Program-made: the position numbers and the translations under genes
Source: DATLNF01 sp963765815
GTDB taxonomy: Bacteria; Actinomycetota; Actinomycetes; BP-191
Length of the DNA stretch: 64,000 nucleotides
Direction of reading: 5' to 3'
NCBI GenBank assembly: GCA_963765815.1
Contig: CAVXXT010000008.1
Coordinates: 744,001 to 808,000 of the forward strand
The notes under the pieces: model-generated
What the model was told of the DNA's origin: nothing
What the model saw: the letters and a program-made list of their open reading frames with translations, nothing else
Databases searched by the model: none
Part shown: in pieces, positions 26,225 through 35,017 of the stretch
How positions within the stretch are numbered: position 1 is the first letter of the stretch
How the letters are laid out: every line of letters starts with the position of its first letter

Positions 26225-26521
26225 ATGAGCACGCCCACCATCACGCCGCAGCGGGTCGACCTGCCCGAGCAGAGCGATGACGTCAGGCCGGACACGCCGT
26301 GGGTGACGATCGTGTGGAACGACCCGATCAACCTGATGTCCTACGTGACCTACGTCTTCCAGAAGCTGTTCGGCTACTCCAAGGAGCGGGCGACCTCGCT
26401 GATGCTCGACGTGCACCACAAGGGGCGCGCCGTGGTCTCCTCCGGGGCGCGGGAGCAGATGGAGCTCGACGTCGCTCGACTGCACGCGGCCGGCCTGTGG
26501 GCCACATTGCAGCAGGACTGA
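26225..26521 (+). CDS. clpS: ATP-dependent Clp protease adaptor ClpS
   Basis: A 98-residue protein from ATG 26225. The ClpS core is clear: PWVTIVWNDPINLMSYVTYVFQKLFGYSKERATSLMLDVHHKGRAVVSSGAREQME, with the N-degron pocket residues in NDPINLMSYV and the VHHKG motif that contacts the Clp ATPase. It selects N-end-rule substrates for ClpC/ClpP. First gene of a conserved actinobacterial block with the DUF2017 gene 8 bases later. Confidence 0.96.
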   Translation: MSTPTITPQRVDLPEQSDDVRPDTPWVTIVWNDPINLMSYVTYVFQKLFGYSKERATSLMLDVHHKGRAVVSSGAREQMELDVARLHAAGLWATLQQD

Positions 26522-26529
26522 GGCGCGCC

Positions 26530-27030
26530 GTGTCGCGGGCGTTCCGGCGTACGCCGCAGGGGGTGGAGGCGCGCTTCGCCGACCACGAGGCCGAGCTGCT
26601 CGACTCGCTCGTCGGGCAGGTGCTGGAGCTGCTCGTCGAGGACCCGACCGGGGGCGACCCGGTGCTGGCCCGGCTGTTCCCCGACGGCTACCGCGACGAC
26701 CCAGAGGCCGCGGCCGAGCTGCGGTCCCTCGTCCAGGACGACCTCGCGACGGCGAAGCGGGCCGCGCTGGCGACGATCTGCGACGGGCTGGCCACGCGCG
26801 ACGGCCGTGGCCGGCTGGTCCTCGACGACGACGCGGCCGAGCAGTGGCTGACCGGGCTGAACGACCTGCGGATCACCCTCGGCATCCGCCTGGACGTGAC
26901 CGAGGAGACGTACGACGAGATCGGGACCGGCGCGCGCGACGAGGTCGAGGAGCACCTGCTCGAGATCTACTCCTGGCTCGGCTGGGTGCAGGAGACGCTG
27001 GTCGCCGCCGTCAGCGCCGGGCTGCGCTAG
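26530..27030 (+). CDS. DUF2017 protein
   Basis: A 166-residue, mostly helical, acidic protein from GTG 26530. It matches the DUF2017 pattern (FADHEAELLDSLVGQVLELL near the start, DLRITLGIRLDVTEE and EIYSWLGWVQETLVAAV near the end). In mycobacteria the gene directly follows clpS, as here. Precise function unknown; it has been labelled a transcriptional regulator without strong support. Confidence 0.88.
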   Translation: MSRAFRRTPQGVEARFADHEAELLDSLVGQVLELLVEDPTGGDPVLARLFPDGYRDDPEAAAELRSLVQDDLATAKRAALATICDGLATRDGRGRLVLDDDAAEQWLTGLNDLRITLGIRLDVTEETYDEIGTGARDEVEEHLLEIYSWLGWVQETLVAAVSAGLR

Positions 27031-27039
27031 GCAGCACGG

Positions 27040-27846
27040 TCAGACCGGCCGCCCGGTGTCGACGAGCACGTCGGCGCGCGGCCCGGCGATGTAGATCTCG
27101 TTGAGCGCCCCCAGCACGACCAGCTGGAGCGCCGCGCCAAGGACGATCCGGGTGAGCTGCCACGGCAGCCCGTCGACGCCCTGCGGCAGGAGCGCCCCGG
27201 CGACGCCCGGCGTGCTTGCGAGCAGCACCAGGGCGTAGATCGCCGCGAAGGACACGGACGCGATCCGCACCGAGTGCGCGGCCGCGAGCAGGACGCGCGG
27301 ATCACCTTCGAGCCCGACACGCTGATCGGCGACGGCGACGAAGCTGAGCAGCAGCGCGCTGAGCAGCGCGATCGGCACGACGCCGACCGGGTCGCGCGAG
27401 CCGATGTCGTCGAGCTCGAGCCCGCTGCCGCTGATGATGACGACCCAGATGACGATCGCGGCGGTCGTGCCGAGCAGGGAGAGCCCGAAGAGGCGCAGCG
27501 CCGGCCGGCTCATCTGCAGGGCACTGCGCAACGCGACCCGCAGGCGGCGGTCGTCCTCCCCGACGGTCGGCGCCACAGACACCGCCACCGTGCGGATGCC
27601 GCTGGCGTCGACGGCCGGCGGCGGCGGCACCGGCTCCGCGCGGTGCGCGCCGAGCACGCGGATCAGCGCCAGGAACACCACGGTGCGGATCAGGCCCACG
27701 ACCGGGAAGAGCGCGACCTCGACCGGCGCGGCCGACTCGAACGACGGCACCAGGTCGGGCAGCGCGCAGAGCAGCGCGACCAGGTACGCCGGCCAGCCGG
27801 CTCGGCGTACGGCGAAGGCTCCGCGTCGCAGGGCCGTGAGCAGCAT
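27040..27846 (-). CDS. Hypothetical integral membrane protein
   Basis: A 268-residue protein from ATG 27846 with about six hydrophobic helices (for example WPAYLVALLCALPDLV, VVFLALIRVLG, LFGLSLLGTTAAIVIWVVII, FAAIYALVLLAST). A Pro-rich cytoplasmic loop lies near residue 80. No recognised family. It is the only minus-strand gene inside the clpS-cysM block, convergent with DUF2017 and divergent from mec, so it looks like an insertion into the conserved order. Confidence 0.7.
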   Translation of the reverse strand: MLLTALRRGAFAVRRAGWPAYLVALLCALPDLVPSFESAAPVEVALFPVVGLIRTVVFLALIRVLGAHRAEPVPPPPAVDASGIRTVAVSVAPTVGEDDRRLRVALRSALQMSRPALRLFGLSLLGTTAAIVIWVVIISGSGLELDDIGSRDPVGVVPIALLSALLLSFVAVADQRVGLEGDPRVLLAAAHSVRIASVSFAAIYALVLLASTPGVAGALLPQGVDGLPWQLTRIVLGAALQLVVLGALNEIYIAGPRADVLVDTGRPV

Positions 27847-27883
27847 CGGGGGAGCGTAACGGGCGACAGGTAGTGTCGAGCGC

Positions 27884-28282
27884 ATGCTGCGGATCGGCCG
27901 CGCGCTGCGGGACGAGATCGTCGCGCACGCCCGCGAGGACCACCCCGACGAGGCCTGTGGCCTGGTCGCGGGTGTCGGCGGGGAGCCCACCCGGGTGGTG
28001 CGGATGGCGAACATCGCCCGCTCGCCCACGTTCTACGAGATGGACCCGCTGGAGCTGCTGCGCGCGTTCAACCGGATGGAGGACGACGGCGAGGACCTGG
28101 TCGTCATCTACCACTCGCACACGGCGACCGAGGCCTACCCGAGCCGGACCGACGTCTCGATCGCCGGCTACCCGGACGCGCACTACGTGCTGGTGTCGAC
28201 CCGGGAGCCGGACACCGAGGAGCTCAGGTCCTTCCGCATCGTCGACGGGGTCGTCACCGAGGAGCCGGTCGAGATCGTCTGA
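27884..28282 (+). CDS. mec: CysO-cysteine peptidase (JAMM/M67 metallopeptidase)
   Basis: A 132-residue JAMM protein. The catalytic Glu23 (DEACGLV) and zinc site H77-x-H79 through D90 (HSHTATEAYPSRTD) are intact. In M. tuberculosis the homologue releases cysteine from the sulfur carrier CysO after CysM has built it on the carrier C-terminus. The next genes here are cysO and cysM, so the function is well supported by context. Confidence 0.95.
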   Translation: MLRIGRALRDEIVAHAREDHPDEACGLVAGVGGEPTRVVRMANIARSPTFYEMDPLELLRAFNRMEDDGEDLVVIYHSHTATEAYPSRTDVSIAGYPDAHYVLVSTREPDTEELRSFRIVDGVVTEEPVEIV

Positions 28283-28355
28283 GCCGGGAATCCGTAGGCT
28301 GTTGGGGCACTTGGTACCCGATGACCCTGGAACCGTCACAAGGAGAAGTCCGCTC

Positions 28356-28631
28356 ATGGCCGTGCAGGTGCGCATCCCGACGATCCTGCGCAAGCACACC
28401 GACGGCGAGAAGCAGGTGGAAGGCAAGGGCGACACCCTCGCCGACCTCTTCAGCGACCTCGACGAGCGTCACCCCGGCCTGCGCGGCGGGCTGGTCACCG
28501 AGGACGGCGAGCTGCACCGCTTCGTCAACGTCTACGTCAACGATGAAGACGTCCGCTTCCTCGGCGCGATCGCGACCCCGCTGTCCGACGGCGACGTCGT
28601 GACGATCCTCCCGGCCGTGGCCGGGGGCTGA
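28356..28631 (+). CDS. cysO: Sulfur carrier protein CysO (MoaD/ThiS family)
   Basis: A 91-residue ubiquitin-like protein with ATG behind AAGGAG. The C-terminus ends LPAVAGG; the terminal Gly-Gly is the site that becomes a thiocarboxylate and donates sulfur to CysM. Residues 1-15 (AVQVRIPTILRKHTDG) are typical of the family. It lies between mec and cysM. Confidence 0.95.
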   Translation: MAVQVRIPTILRKHTDGEKQVEGKGDTLADLFSDLDERHPGLRGGLVTEDGELHRFVNVYVNDEDVRFLGAIATPLSDGDVVTILPAVAGG

Positions 28632-28647
28632 GCTCCGGCTCACGACG

Positions 28648-29598
28648 ATGGCGCGCTACGACTCCCTGCTCGACTCGGTCGGCCGCACCCCGCTGGTCGG
28701 GCTGCCGCGGCTGTCGCCGTCGGCCGACGTACGTCTCTGGGCCAAGCTCGAGCAGGACAACCCCACCGGGTCGATCAAGGACCGCGCCGCGTTCTTCATG
28801 ATCCAGGCCGCCGAGGCCGACGGCCGGCTGACGCCGGGCTGCACCATCCTCGAGCCGACGTCGGGCAACACCGGCATCTCGCTCGCGATGGTGGCCAAGC
28901 TGCGCGGCTACTCGCTGATCTGCGTCATGCCGGAGAACACGTCGGTCGAGCGGCGGCAGCTGCTCGAGATGTACGGCGCATCCATCATCACGACGCCCGC
29001 AGCCGGCGGCTCCAACGCCGCTGTCGCCCATGCGAAGGAGCTGGCGGCGGCCAACCCGTCGTACGTCTTCCTCTACCAGTACGGCAACCCGGCCAACGCG
29101 CAGGCGCACTACGAGACGACCGGGCCGGAGATCCTCGCGGACCTGCCGACCATCACCCACTTCGTCGCCGGCCTCGGCACGACCGGGACGCTGATGGGCA
29201 CCGGTCGGTTCCTCAAGGAGAAGGTGCCGGGCATCCGCATCGTCGCCGCCGAGCCGCGGTACGGCGACCTCGTCTACGGCCTGCGCAACATCGACGAGGG
29301 CTTCGTGCCCGAGCTGTACGACGCCTCGGTGCTCGACACCCGCTTCTCGGTCGACAGCCACGACGCGTTGCGTCGTACCCGGCAGCTGGTCGAGGAGGAG
29401 GGCATCTTCGCCGGCATCTCCTCCGGCGCGATCCTGCACGCCGCTCTCGGCGAGGCGGCCAAGTGCGTCAAGGCCGGCGTACGCGCCGACATCGCCTTCA
29501 TCGTCGCCGACGGCGGCTGGAAGTACCTCTCGACCGGCGCCTACACCGGCACCCTCGACGAAGCCGAAGCCGCCCTGGAAGGCCACCTCTGGGCCTGA
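28648..29598 (+). CDS. cysM: O-phosphoserine sulfhydrylase (cysteine synthase CysM)
   Basis: A 316-residue PLP enzyme. The PLP lysine is K44 in GSIKDRAAF, the phosphate loop is GTTGTL (in LGTTGTLMGTG), and TSGNTG binds substrate. The M. tuberculosis homologue uses O-phosphoserine with CysO thiocarboxylate rather than sulfide, a route resistant to oxidative stress; the mec-cysO-cysM order here supports that. It ends 6 bases before the first hairpin repeat that brackets the DUF559 gene. Confidence 0.95.
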   Translation: MARYDSLLDSVGRTPLVGLPRLSPSADVRLWAKLEQDNPTGSIKDRAAFFMIQAAEADGRLTPGCTILEPTSGNTGISLAMVAKLRGYSLICVMPENTSVERRQLLEMYGASIITTPAAGGSNAAVAHAKELAAANPSYVFLYQYGNPANAQAHYETTGPEILADLPTITHFVAGLGTTGTLMGTGRFLKEKVPGIRIVAAEPRYGDLVYGLRNIDEGFVPELYDASVLDTRFSVDSHDALRRTRQLVEEEGIFAGISSGAILHAALGEAAKCVKAGVRADIAFIVADGGWKYLSTGAYTGTLDEAEAALEGHLWA

Positions 29599-29604
29599 CC
29601 GCAA

Positions 29605-29650
29605 GGTTGGAGTAACTGCGCGGCTAAGAGAGCGCGCCGTTACTCCAACC
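29605..29650. repeat. 46-base hairpin repeat, left copy bracketing the DUF559 gene
   Basis: GGTTGGAGTAAC at 29605-29616 pairs with 29639-29650; after one mismatch GCGCG (29618-29622) pairs with CGCGC (29633-29637), leaving a 10-base loop. It differs from the copy at 30649-30694 at 4 of 46 positions and has the same orientation. It begins 6 bases after the cysM stop. Confidence 0.85.
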
Positions 29651-29712
29651 CGATGTTCACAGATCGGCCAGAGCCCGGCCCGGCGAGTGCCCGGCGCCGC
29701 GACAGTGGTGAG

Positions 29713-30672
29713 ATGCCACGACAGCAACGCATCTCCGATCGCGCCGCTGCCGCGCTCGACAAGTGGCTCCGGGACAACCACCAGATCGTCAGCGCGCCTG
29801 CCCTCGCTGCGATGGGCGTGTCTCGTCATTTCGCTCGCGCGCAGGTGGCCGCGCGCCGTTGGCAGCAGGTCCACCGCGGAGTGTGGTGCGCCTACACGGG
29901 CCCGCTGTCGTTCCTGTCGAAGTGCGCCGCTGCGCTCGCCGCGCTCGGCGAGGACGCGGTTCTCGACGCGGACACGGCTGCGCGTCTGCTCGGGTTCCGA
30001 CGTTCCGCGACAGCCGAGACCATCCGCGTCGTGCTGCCTCACGGGTCGAAAGGACGGCGGCTGGCTGGAGTGGTGATCCGGCAGAGCCGCACCCTCACCG
30101 ATCGATCATGGGTCGTCCGCAAGCATCTCCGCGTCGTACGGATCGAGCGCGCGGTGCTGGCGATGGCGATTCGACGTCCAGCGGAAGTCACGGCTGTCGT
30201 CACGGAGGCGATCCAGCAGGGGCTGACGACGGCGATGAGGTTGAGAGGCACGGCGCTCGGCCTCGGGGTCGTCAAGGGACGTCACCGGCTGCTGCTGGCC
30301 ATCGACGACGCAGGTGGCGCGCGGTCCGCGCTCGAAGCGCGCTTCATCGCGTTGATGCGAAAGGCGCGACTACCGCGCCCGACTCAGAACTTCGGGCTCG
30401 TCATCGACGGCCGGCGGCTCTGGCTGGACGTTTGCTTCCCGGACCTTCGGATCGCGATCGAGATCGACGGCAAGGCGTACCACGTCTTCGCCGAGGATTG
30501 GGAGGACGACCTGGAACGCCAGAACGACCTCGTCCTCGACGGCTGGCTCGTCCTCCGGTTCAGCGCTCGTGCCATCCGCGACCACCCCGACGTCGTCGTG
30601 CGTCGCGTCCGACAGGCGCTGGAAGCTCGTCGGGCGCTCGTTGTTGCGGGTTGGAGTAATGGCGCGGCTTAG
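29713..30672 (+). CDS. DUF559 endonuclease-like protein with winged-helix N-terminus
   Basis: About 319 residues from ATG 29713; an in-frame ATG at 29653 directly after the repeat would add 20 residues. The N-terminal third (about 1-110) resembles the AbiEi/wHTH region of type IV antitoxin-like proteins. The C-terminal 110 residues are DUF559, related to Vsr-type nucleases: LWLDVCFPDLRIAIEIDGKAYH supplies an Asp and the E-x-D-G-K of a PD-(D/E)xK-like site. The last nine codons and the TAG stop lie inside the second hairpin repeat (30649-30694). It interrupts the conserved cysM-murI order, so it is probably an acquired unit. Confidence 0.8.
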   Translation: MPRQQRISDRAAAALDKWLRDNHQIVSAPALAAMGVSRHFARAQVAARRWQQVHRGVWCAYTGPLSFLSKCAAALAALGEDAVLDADTAARLLGFRRSATAETIRVVLPHGSKGRRLAGVVIRQSRTLTDRSWVVRKHLRVVRIERAVLAMAIRRPAEVTAVVTEAIQQGLTTAMRLRGTALGLGVVKGRHRLLLAIDDAGGARSALEARFIALMRKARLPRPTQNFGLVIDGRRLWLDVCFPDLRIAIEIDGKAYHVFAEDWEDDLERQNDLVLDGWLVLRFSARAIRDHPDVVVRRVRQALEARRALVVAGWSNGAA

Positions 30673-30694
30673 AGAGCGCGCGGTTACTCCAACC
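30649..30694. repeat. 46-base hairpin repeat, right copy bracketing the DUF559 gene
   Basis: GGTTGGAGTAA at 30649-30659 is matched by TTACTCCAACC at 30684-30694, with a GC-rich inner stem. It is a direct copy of 29605-29650 (42 of 46 identical) and encodes the final residues and stop of the DUF559 protein. Confidence 0.85.
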
Positions 30695-30739
30695 TGGACG
30701 GCAACGCCTCGGAGACACGGCGGCCCCATACTGAGCCCT

Positions 30740-31570
30740 GTGCGGAACGAGCCCATCGGGATCTTCGACTCAGGCGTCGGCGGCCTGACGGTGGCGCGCG
30801 CGGTCCTCGACCAGCTGCCGCACGAGCCGATCGTCTACGTCGGCGACACCGCGCACTCGCCGTACGGCCCGCTGCCCCTCGCCGACGTCCGCCGGCATGC
30901 GCTCGCGGTCATGGACCACCTCGTCGACGAGGGCGTGAAGCTGCTCGTCATCGCCTGCAACTCGGCCAGCGCGGCCTGTCTGCGTGACGCGCGCGAGCGG
31001 TACGACGTTCCCGTGGTCGAGGTCGTCCTGCCCGCGGTACGCCGAGCGGTCGCGGCGACCCGAAACGGCCGCATCGGCGTCATCGGCACCACTGCGACGA
31101 TCGCCAGCCAGGCCTACGACGACGCCTTCGCCGCCGCCCCGGGCGTGACGCTGACCACCGCCGCGTGCCCGGAGTTCGTCACCTACGTCGAGCGCGGCGA
31201 GACCTACAGCCCCGAGCTGGTGCGCCTCGCGGAGGGCTACCTCGAGCCGCTGATCACCGCCGGGGTCGACACCCTCGTCCTCGGCTGCACGCACTACCCG
31301 ATGCTGACCGGCGTCATCTCCTGGGTCATGGGCGATCAGGTGACGCTCGTCTCCAGCGCCGAGGAGACGGCCAAGGACGTCTACAAGGCGCTCGCGACGC
31401 ATGACGCGTTCCGCGACCCGGCGCTGTCCGAGCCGCCGCACCGGTTCCTCGCGACCGGCGACCCGCTGCCCTTCACCGACCTGGGTCGCCGATTCCTCGG
31501 GCCCGAGATCGCCGACGTCGAGGTGGCCACGCTCGAGGGCACCGCGCTGACGGCAGAGCGGACCGGCTGA
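30740..31570 (+). CDS. murI: Glutamate racemase
   Basis: A 276-residue enzyme that makes D-glutamate for peptidoglycan. It starts IGIFDSGVGGLTVARAV; the two catalytic cysteines lie in IACNSASA (C73) and LGCTHYPML. GTG at 30740. It overlaps the next gene by one base. Its position after cysM and before the MBL-fold gene and rph copies the mycobacterial order. Confidence 0.96.
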   Translation: MRNEPIGIFDSGVGGLTVARAVLDQLPHEPIVYVGDTAHSPYGPLPLADVRRHALAVMDHLVDEGVKLLVIACNSASAACLRDARERYDVPVVEVVLPAVRRAVAATRNGRIGVIGTTATIASQAYDDAFAAAPGVTLTTAACPEFVTYVERGETYSPELVRLAEGYLEPLITAGVDTLVLGCTHYPMLTGVISWVMGDQVTLVSSAEETAKDVYKALATHDAFRDPALSEPPHRFLATGDPLPFTDLGRRFLGPEIADVEVATLEGTALTAERTG

Positions 31571-32312
31571 TGGAGCTCACCGTCCTGGGCTGCTCGGGCA
31601 CGTTCCCGAGCGCCGACTCGGCCTGCTCCGGCTACCTCGTCCGGCATGAGGGCTACTCGCTGATGATCGACGTCGGCAACGGCTCGATCGGCGCGCTGCA
31701 GCGGGTCGGCAGCCTGCTCGGCGTCGACGCCGTGGTGCTGAGCCACCTGCACGCCGATCACTGCGTCGACCTCGCGGCGTACTCCTATGCACGCCGCTTC
31801 CACCCGGAGAAGCCCCGACGCCTGCCGGTCTACGGCCCCGAGGGCACGCAGAAGCGGCTCTGCCGGATCTTCGACGTCAACCCGCGCGACGGGCTCGAGG
31901 AGGTCTACGACTTCCGCACCGTCGACCCCGGCCGGTTCGAGCTCGGGCCGTTCCAGCTCGACCTCGCACCGACCAACCACCCGATCGAGACGCACGCGAT
32001 CCGGGTCACGCCGGCGGTCGCTCGATGACCTACTCCGCCGACACGGGAGTCAGCGAGTCGGTCGTCGACCTCGCCCGGGAGACGGACCTCTTCCTCTGCG
32101 AGGCCACCTGGCTCGACGGGCCGAGCTACCCGCCCAACGTGCACCTGCGCGCCACGGAGACCGGCGAGCACGCGACCCGCGCCGACGCCGGCCGGCTGCT
32201 GCTGATCCACACGATCAGCTACCAGGACGACGCCGACGCGCTCGAGCAGGCCGGGGCGACGTACGCCGGTCCGCTCGGCCTGGCCGTCGCCGGCCAGACC
32301 TACGCCGTTTAG
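31570..32312 (+). pseudogene. MBL-fold hydrolase (Rv1339-type), split by one frameshift
   Basis: The first frame (31570-32028) carries the N-terminal two-thirds with LGCSGTFPSADSACSGYLV and the metal site SHLHADHC. The second (from about 32010 to 32312) carries SMTYSADTG, LCEATW and the final His in HTISYQDD. Joining them gives one metallo-beta-lactamase-fold protein of about 247 residues; a single base change near 32010 restores RVT-x-GGRSMTYSADTG. The mycobacterial homologue between murI and rph has been described as a cyclic-nucleotide phosphodiesterase. Likely a sequencing error, possibly a real break. The stop overlaps the convergent beta-propeller gene by 3 bases. Confidence 0.85.
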
Positions 32313-34880
32313 GCCGAGCCCGCCCGGCGACGGCGCGCGGCGACACCGGCGCCGACGCTGAGCGCGAGGGCGATGACACCGACGGCGTACGGCAGCACCC
32401 GTCGCGGGCAGCGGGGCCGGCTTCGGGCCGGGCTGCGGCGCAGGAGCCGTTGACGGCCGCGGCTTGGTCGGCACCGGCTTCGCCGGCGCGAGCGTCGCAC
32501 CCGGGTACGCCGTCGACCACGCGCTGCGGCCGAACGTCGCGGCGAAGACGCCGGTTGCTCTTCTTCTGGTAGCGGATGTCCGTCACCGGGACCTGGGGCA
32601 GGTCGGTGCCGATCGCAGCCAGGTCTTGCCGGCGTCGCGGGTGAGGAACACGCCGACGTCGGTGCCGACCAGCAGGTCGCTGCCGACGACGATGACGTCG
32701 TTGACCGGCGCGTCCGGCAGGTTGCCGGAGATGTCGACCCAGGTGTCGCCCTGGTCGGTACGGCGCGAAGACGTGCGGCTTGGCGTCGGCCGACTCGGTA
32801 GCCGGAGAACGTCGCGTAGACCTTCTTCGGGTCGAGCAGGTCGATGGTCAGTCGTGTGACGTAGCCACGCGGGACGAACAGGTCGCTGGCCAGCTTGGTG
32901 AACGACGCACCGGCGTCGGTCGACCGCCAGATGTTGCCGTCGTCGGTGCCGACGAAGATCAGGCCCGTGTCCGTGTCGGTCGCGTCGAGAGCGCTGATCG
33001 TGCCGTAGTTGCGGAACAGCGGGTTGGGCTCGGCGCCGGCGCCGTTGGAGAAGTCGACCGGCGAGCCGGTCATCAGGTCGAAGTTGCGGCCGTTGTCGTC
33101 GGACTTGTAGAGCTGCGTGCCGCCCGTGTAGACGATCGCCGGGTTGGACGGGTCGAGCTCGACCGGCGTGAACCAGTTGCTGCGGTTGGCGCAGACGACG
33201 GCGCAGACGTTGGGGCCGTTGAATGCCTGACCGCTGTCGCCGCCGTCGAAGTAGACCGAGCAGGCGCCGTACTGCGAGCAGCCGTAGAGGATGCTGCCGT
33301 CCTGCGGGTTGATCAGCGTCGCCTCGCCGTCGCCGCCGCCGTAGCGGCACCCACGCGTGGGGGTCGCCGGGCGGCGTCGAGGTCGACGAAGGACTTGTTG
33401 ACGCCGTTGTCCTGCAGGCCGGCGACCAGGTGAGTGGCGTCCTGCTCGTCGACGTCGACCGAGTAGAGCTGGCTCCACGGCATGTACTCGCCGAAGTCGA
33501 AGTTCGCGCCGTTGTCCTCGGAGCGGTAGACGCCGCCGTCGTTGCCGACGTAGACGCGGCCCGGCACCTTCGGGGTCGTAGGCCAGCGCGTGGTGGTCGG
33601 AGTGCCCCGCCGGCGCGCTGCCCCAGCTGGACGCCGCCGTCGTGGGTCTCCGACATGTTCACGCCGGTCGACGAAGACGTGCAGCGCGTCGTCCGGGTCG
33701 ACGTACAGGCGGCCGAACCACCAGCCGTAGACGAAGCTGCCCTGCACCAGGTCGACGCCCGCGCCGACGCCGAGTGAAGGTCGCCCCGCCGTCGTCGCTC
33801 GTGTAGAAGCCGGCGAACGCGCCGACCTCGGTCGACATGTAGGCGTAGACGCGGCCGGGCAGCGACGGCGCGTAGGCGACGCCGATGCGGCCATCGGCCT
33901 GGTTGGGCGTGAACAGCGGGCCGCCGGAGCGCGCCCAGGTGGCACCGCCGTCGGTCGAGCGGTAGATGCCGGTGCCGACGCCGGTGTAGTAGCGGCGGTC
34001 GGGCTCGCGGTAGTTCTCCCACGTCGTCGCGATACATGTTCTGCGAGTCGTCGGGGTCGATGGCGACATCGACCGCTCCAGTACGAGCGTTGTCGCCCTC
34101 GAGCACCAGCTCCCAGGTGTCGCCGCCGTTCTCCGACTTGTAGAGGCCGCGCTCGCCGCCCTCGGAGTAGAGGTGGCCGACGGCGGCGACGAAGACGCGC
34201 GTTGGGCGCCTTGGGGTCGATCGCGATCCGGCCGATCCGGTTGCTCGTCGGCAGGCCGAGGTGTCCCACGTCTTGCCGCGGTCCTTCGACCGGTAGACGC
34301 CGTTGCCGCCGAAGGTGATCGAGCCGCCGCCGGGGCCGGCCTCGCCGGTGCCGACGTACAGCACGCCGGTCGACGACATCGCCATGGCGCCCATCGTCTG
34401 GATGCTCTCGGTCGGCCAGATCGGCTCGAAGCGCTTGCCGGCGTCCTTGCTGACCCACACGCCGCCGCTGGCCGGCAGCGCGTAGACCGTGTCCTTGAGC
34501 ACCGGGTCGACCGCGACGTCGAGGACGCGGCCGCCGATGTTGCTCGGGCCCTCGAGGCGCCAGTCGGCTGCGGCGACGTCGGGCGCGGCCTGAGCCGTCA
34601 TCCGGCGTACGGCGTTGGCCTGGGCGATGCCGCGCGGGTAGGCGCCGGCGGGCGTGATGCCCCGCTGGGCGTCGAGCGGCATGACGTCGTCGGCGGCGCT
34701 GAGCCCGAGCTCGCCGTCGGTCGGCATCGCGGGCTGGCGCAGGACGCCGGCCGACGCGGCGGCCGCTACGGCCGCTACGGCCGCAGGTGCGGTCGGCGGC
34801 TGGGCCGAGACGGCTGCAGCGAGGGAGGCGGGTACGACGAGCGCGGCGAGGGCGACGCGTCGGCGGGGGGACAGGCGCAT
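32309..34880 (-). pseudogene. Secreted BNR/VPS10-like beta-propeller with LPxTG-type tail, about 13 frameshifts
   Basis: Pieces in all three minus-strand frames, read in order from ATG 34880, make one protein of about 850 residues: signal peptide, Ala-rich linker, then repeats with Asp-box motifs (GVWVSKDAGKRFEP, GVYRSKDRGKTWD, GLYKSENGGDTWE, GIYRSTDGGATWA, GVYRSEDNGANFD, QLYKSDDNGRNFD, NIWRSTDAGASFT). It ends with a Pro-rich stretch, LPATG, a membrane helix (VIALALSVGAGVAA) and RRRR. The frame changes about 13 times, for example near 34256, 34199, 34032, 33780, 33668, 33360, 32800 and 32430. The propeller sequence stays coherent across every junction, which argues against old decay. Role unknown; a surface-anchored beta-propeller. 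Confidence 0.75.
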
Positions 34881-35017
34881 GTGAGGACATCCCGGGAGCG
34901 TGAGAATCGGATACTTCTAGACATTCTCCGCCCTGCTGCCGCTTCCTCCCGCCGGCAGGTGCCGCTCCCCGCGGCGGCGAAGGAGGTCTGCGACCTCCGC
35001 CGACGGAACGGGATCAG

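Noticed and set aside
31570..32312. Two separate genes for the MBL-fold halves
   Set aside because: Metal ligands are divided between the halves and the joined sequence is a standard single-domain protein; one base change restores it.
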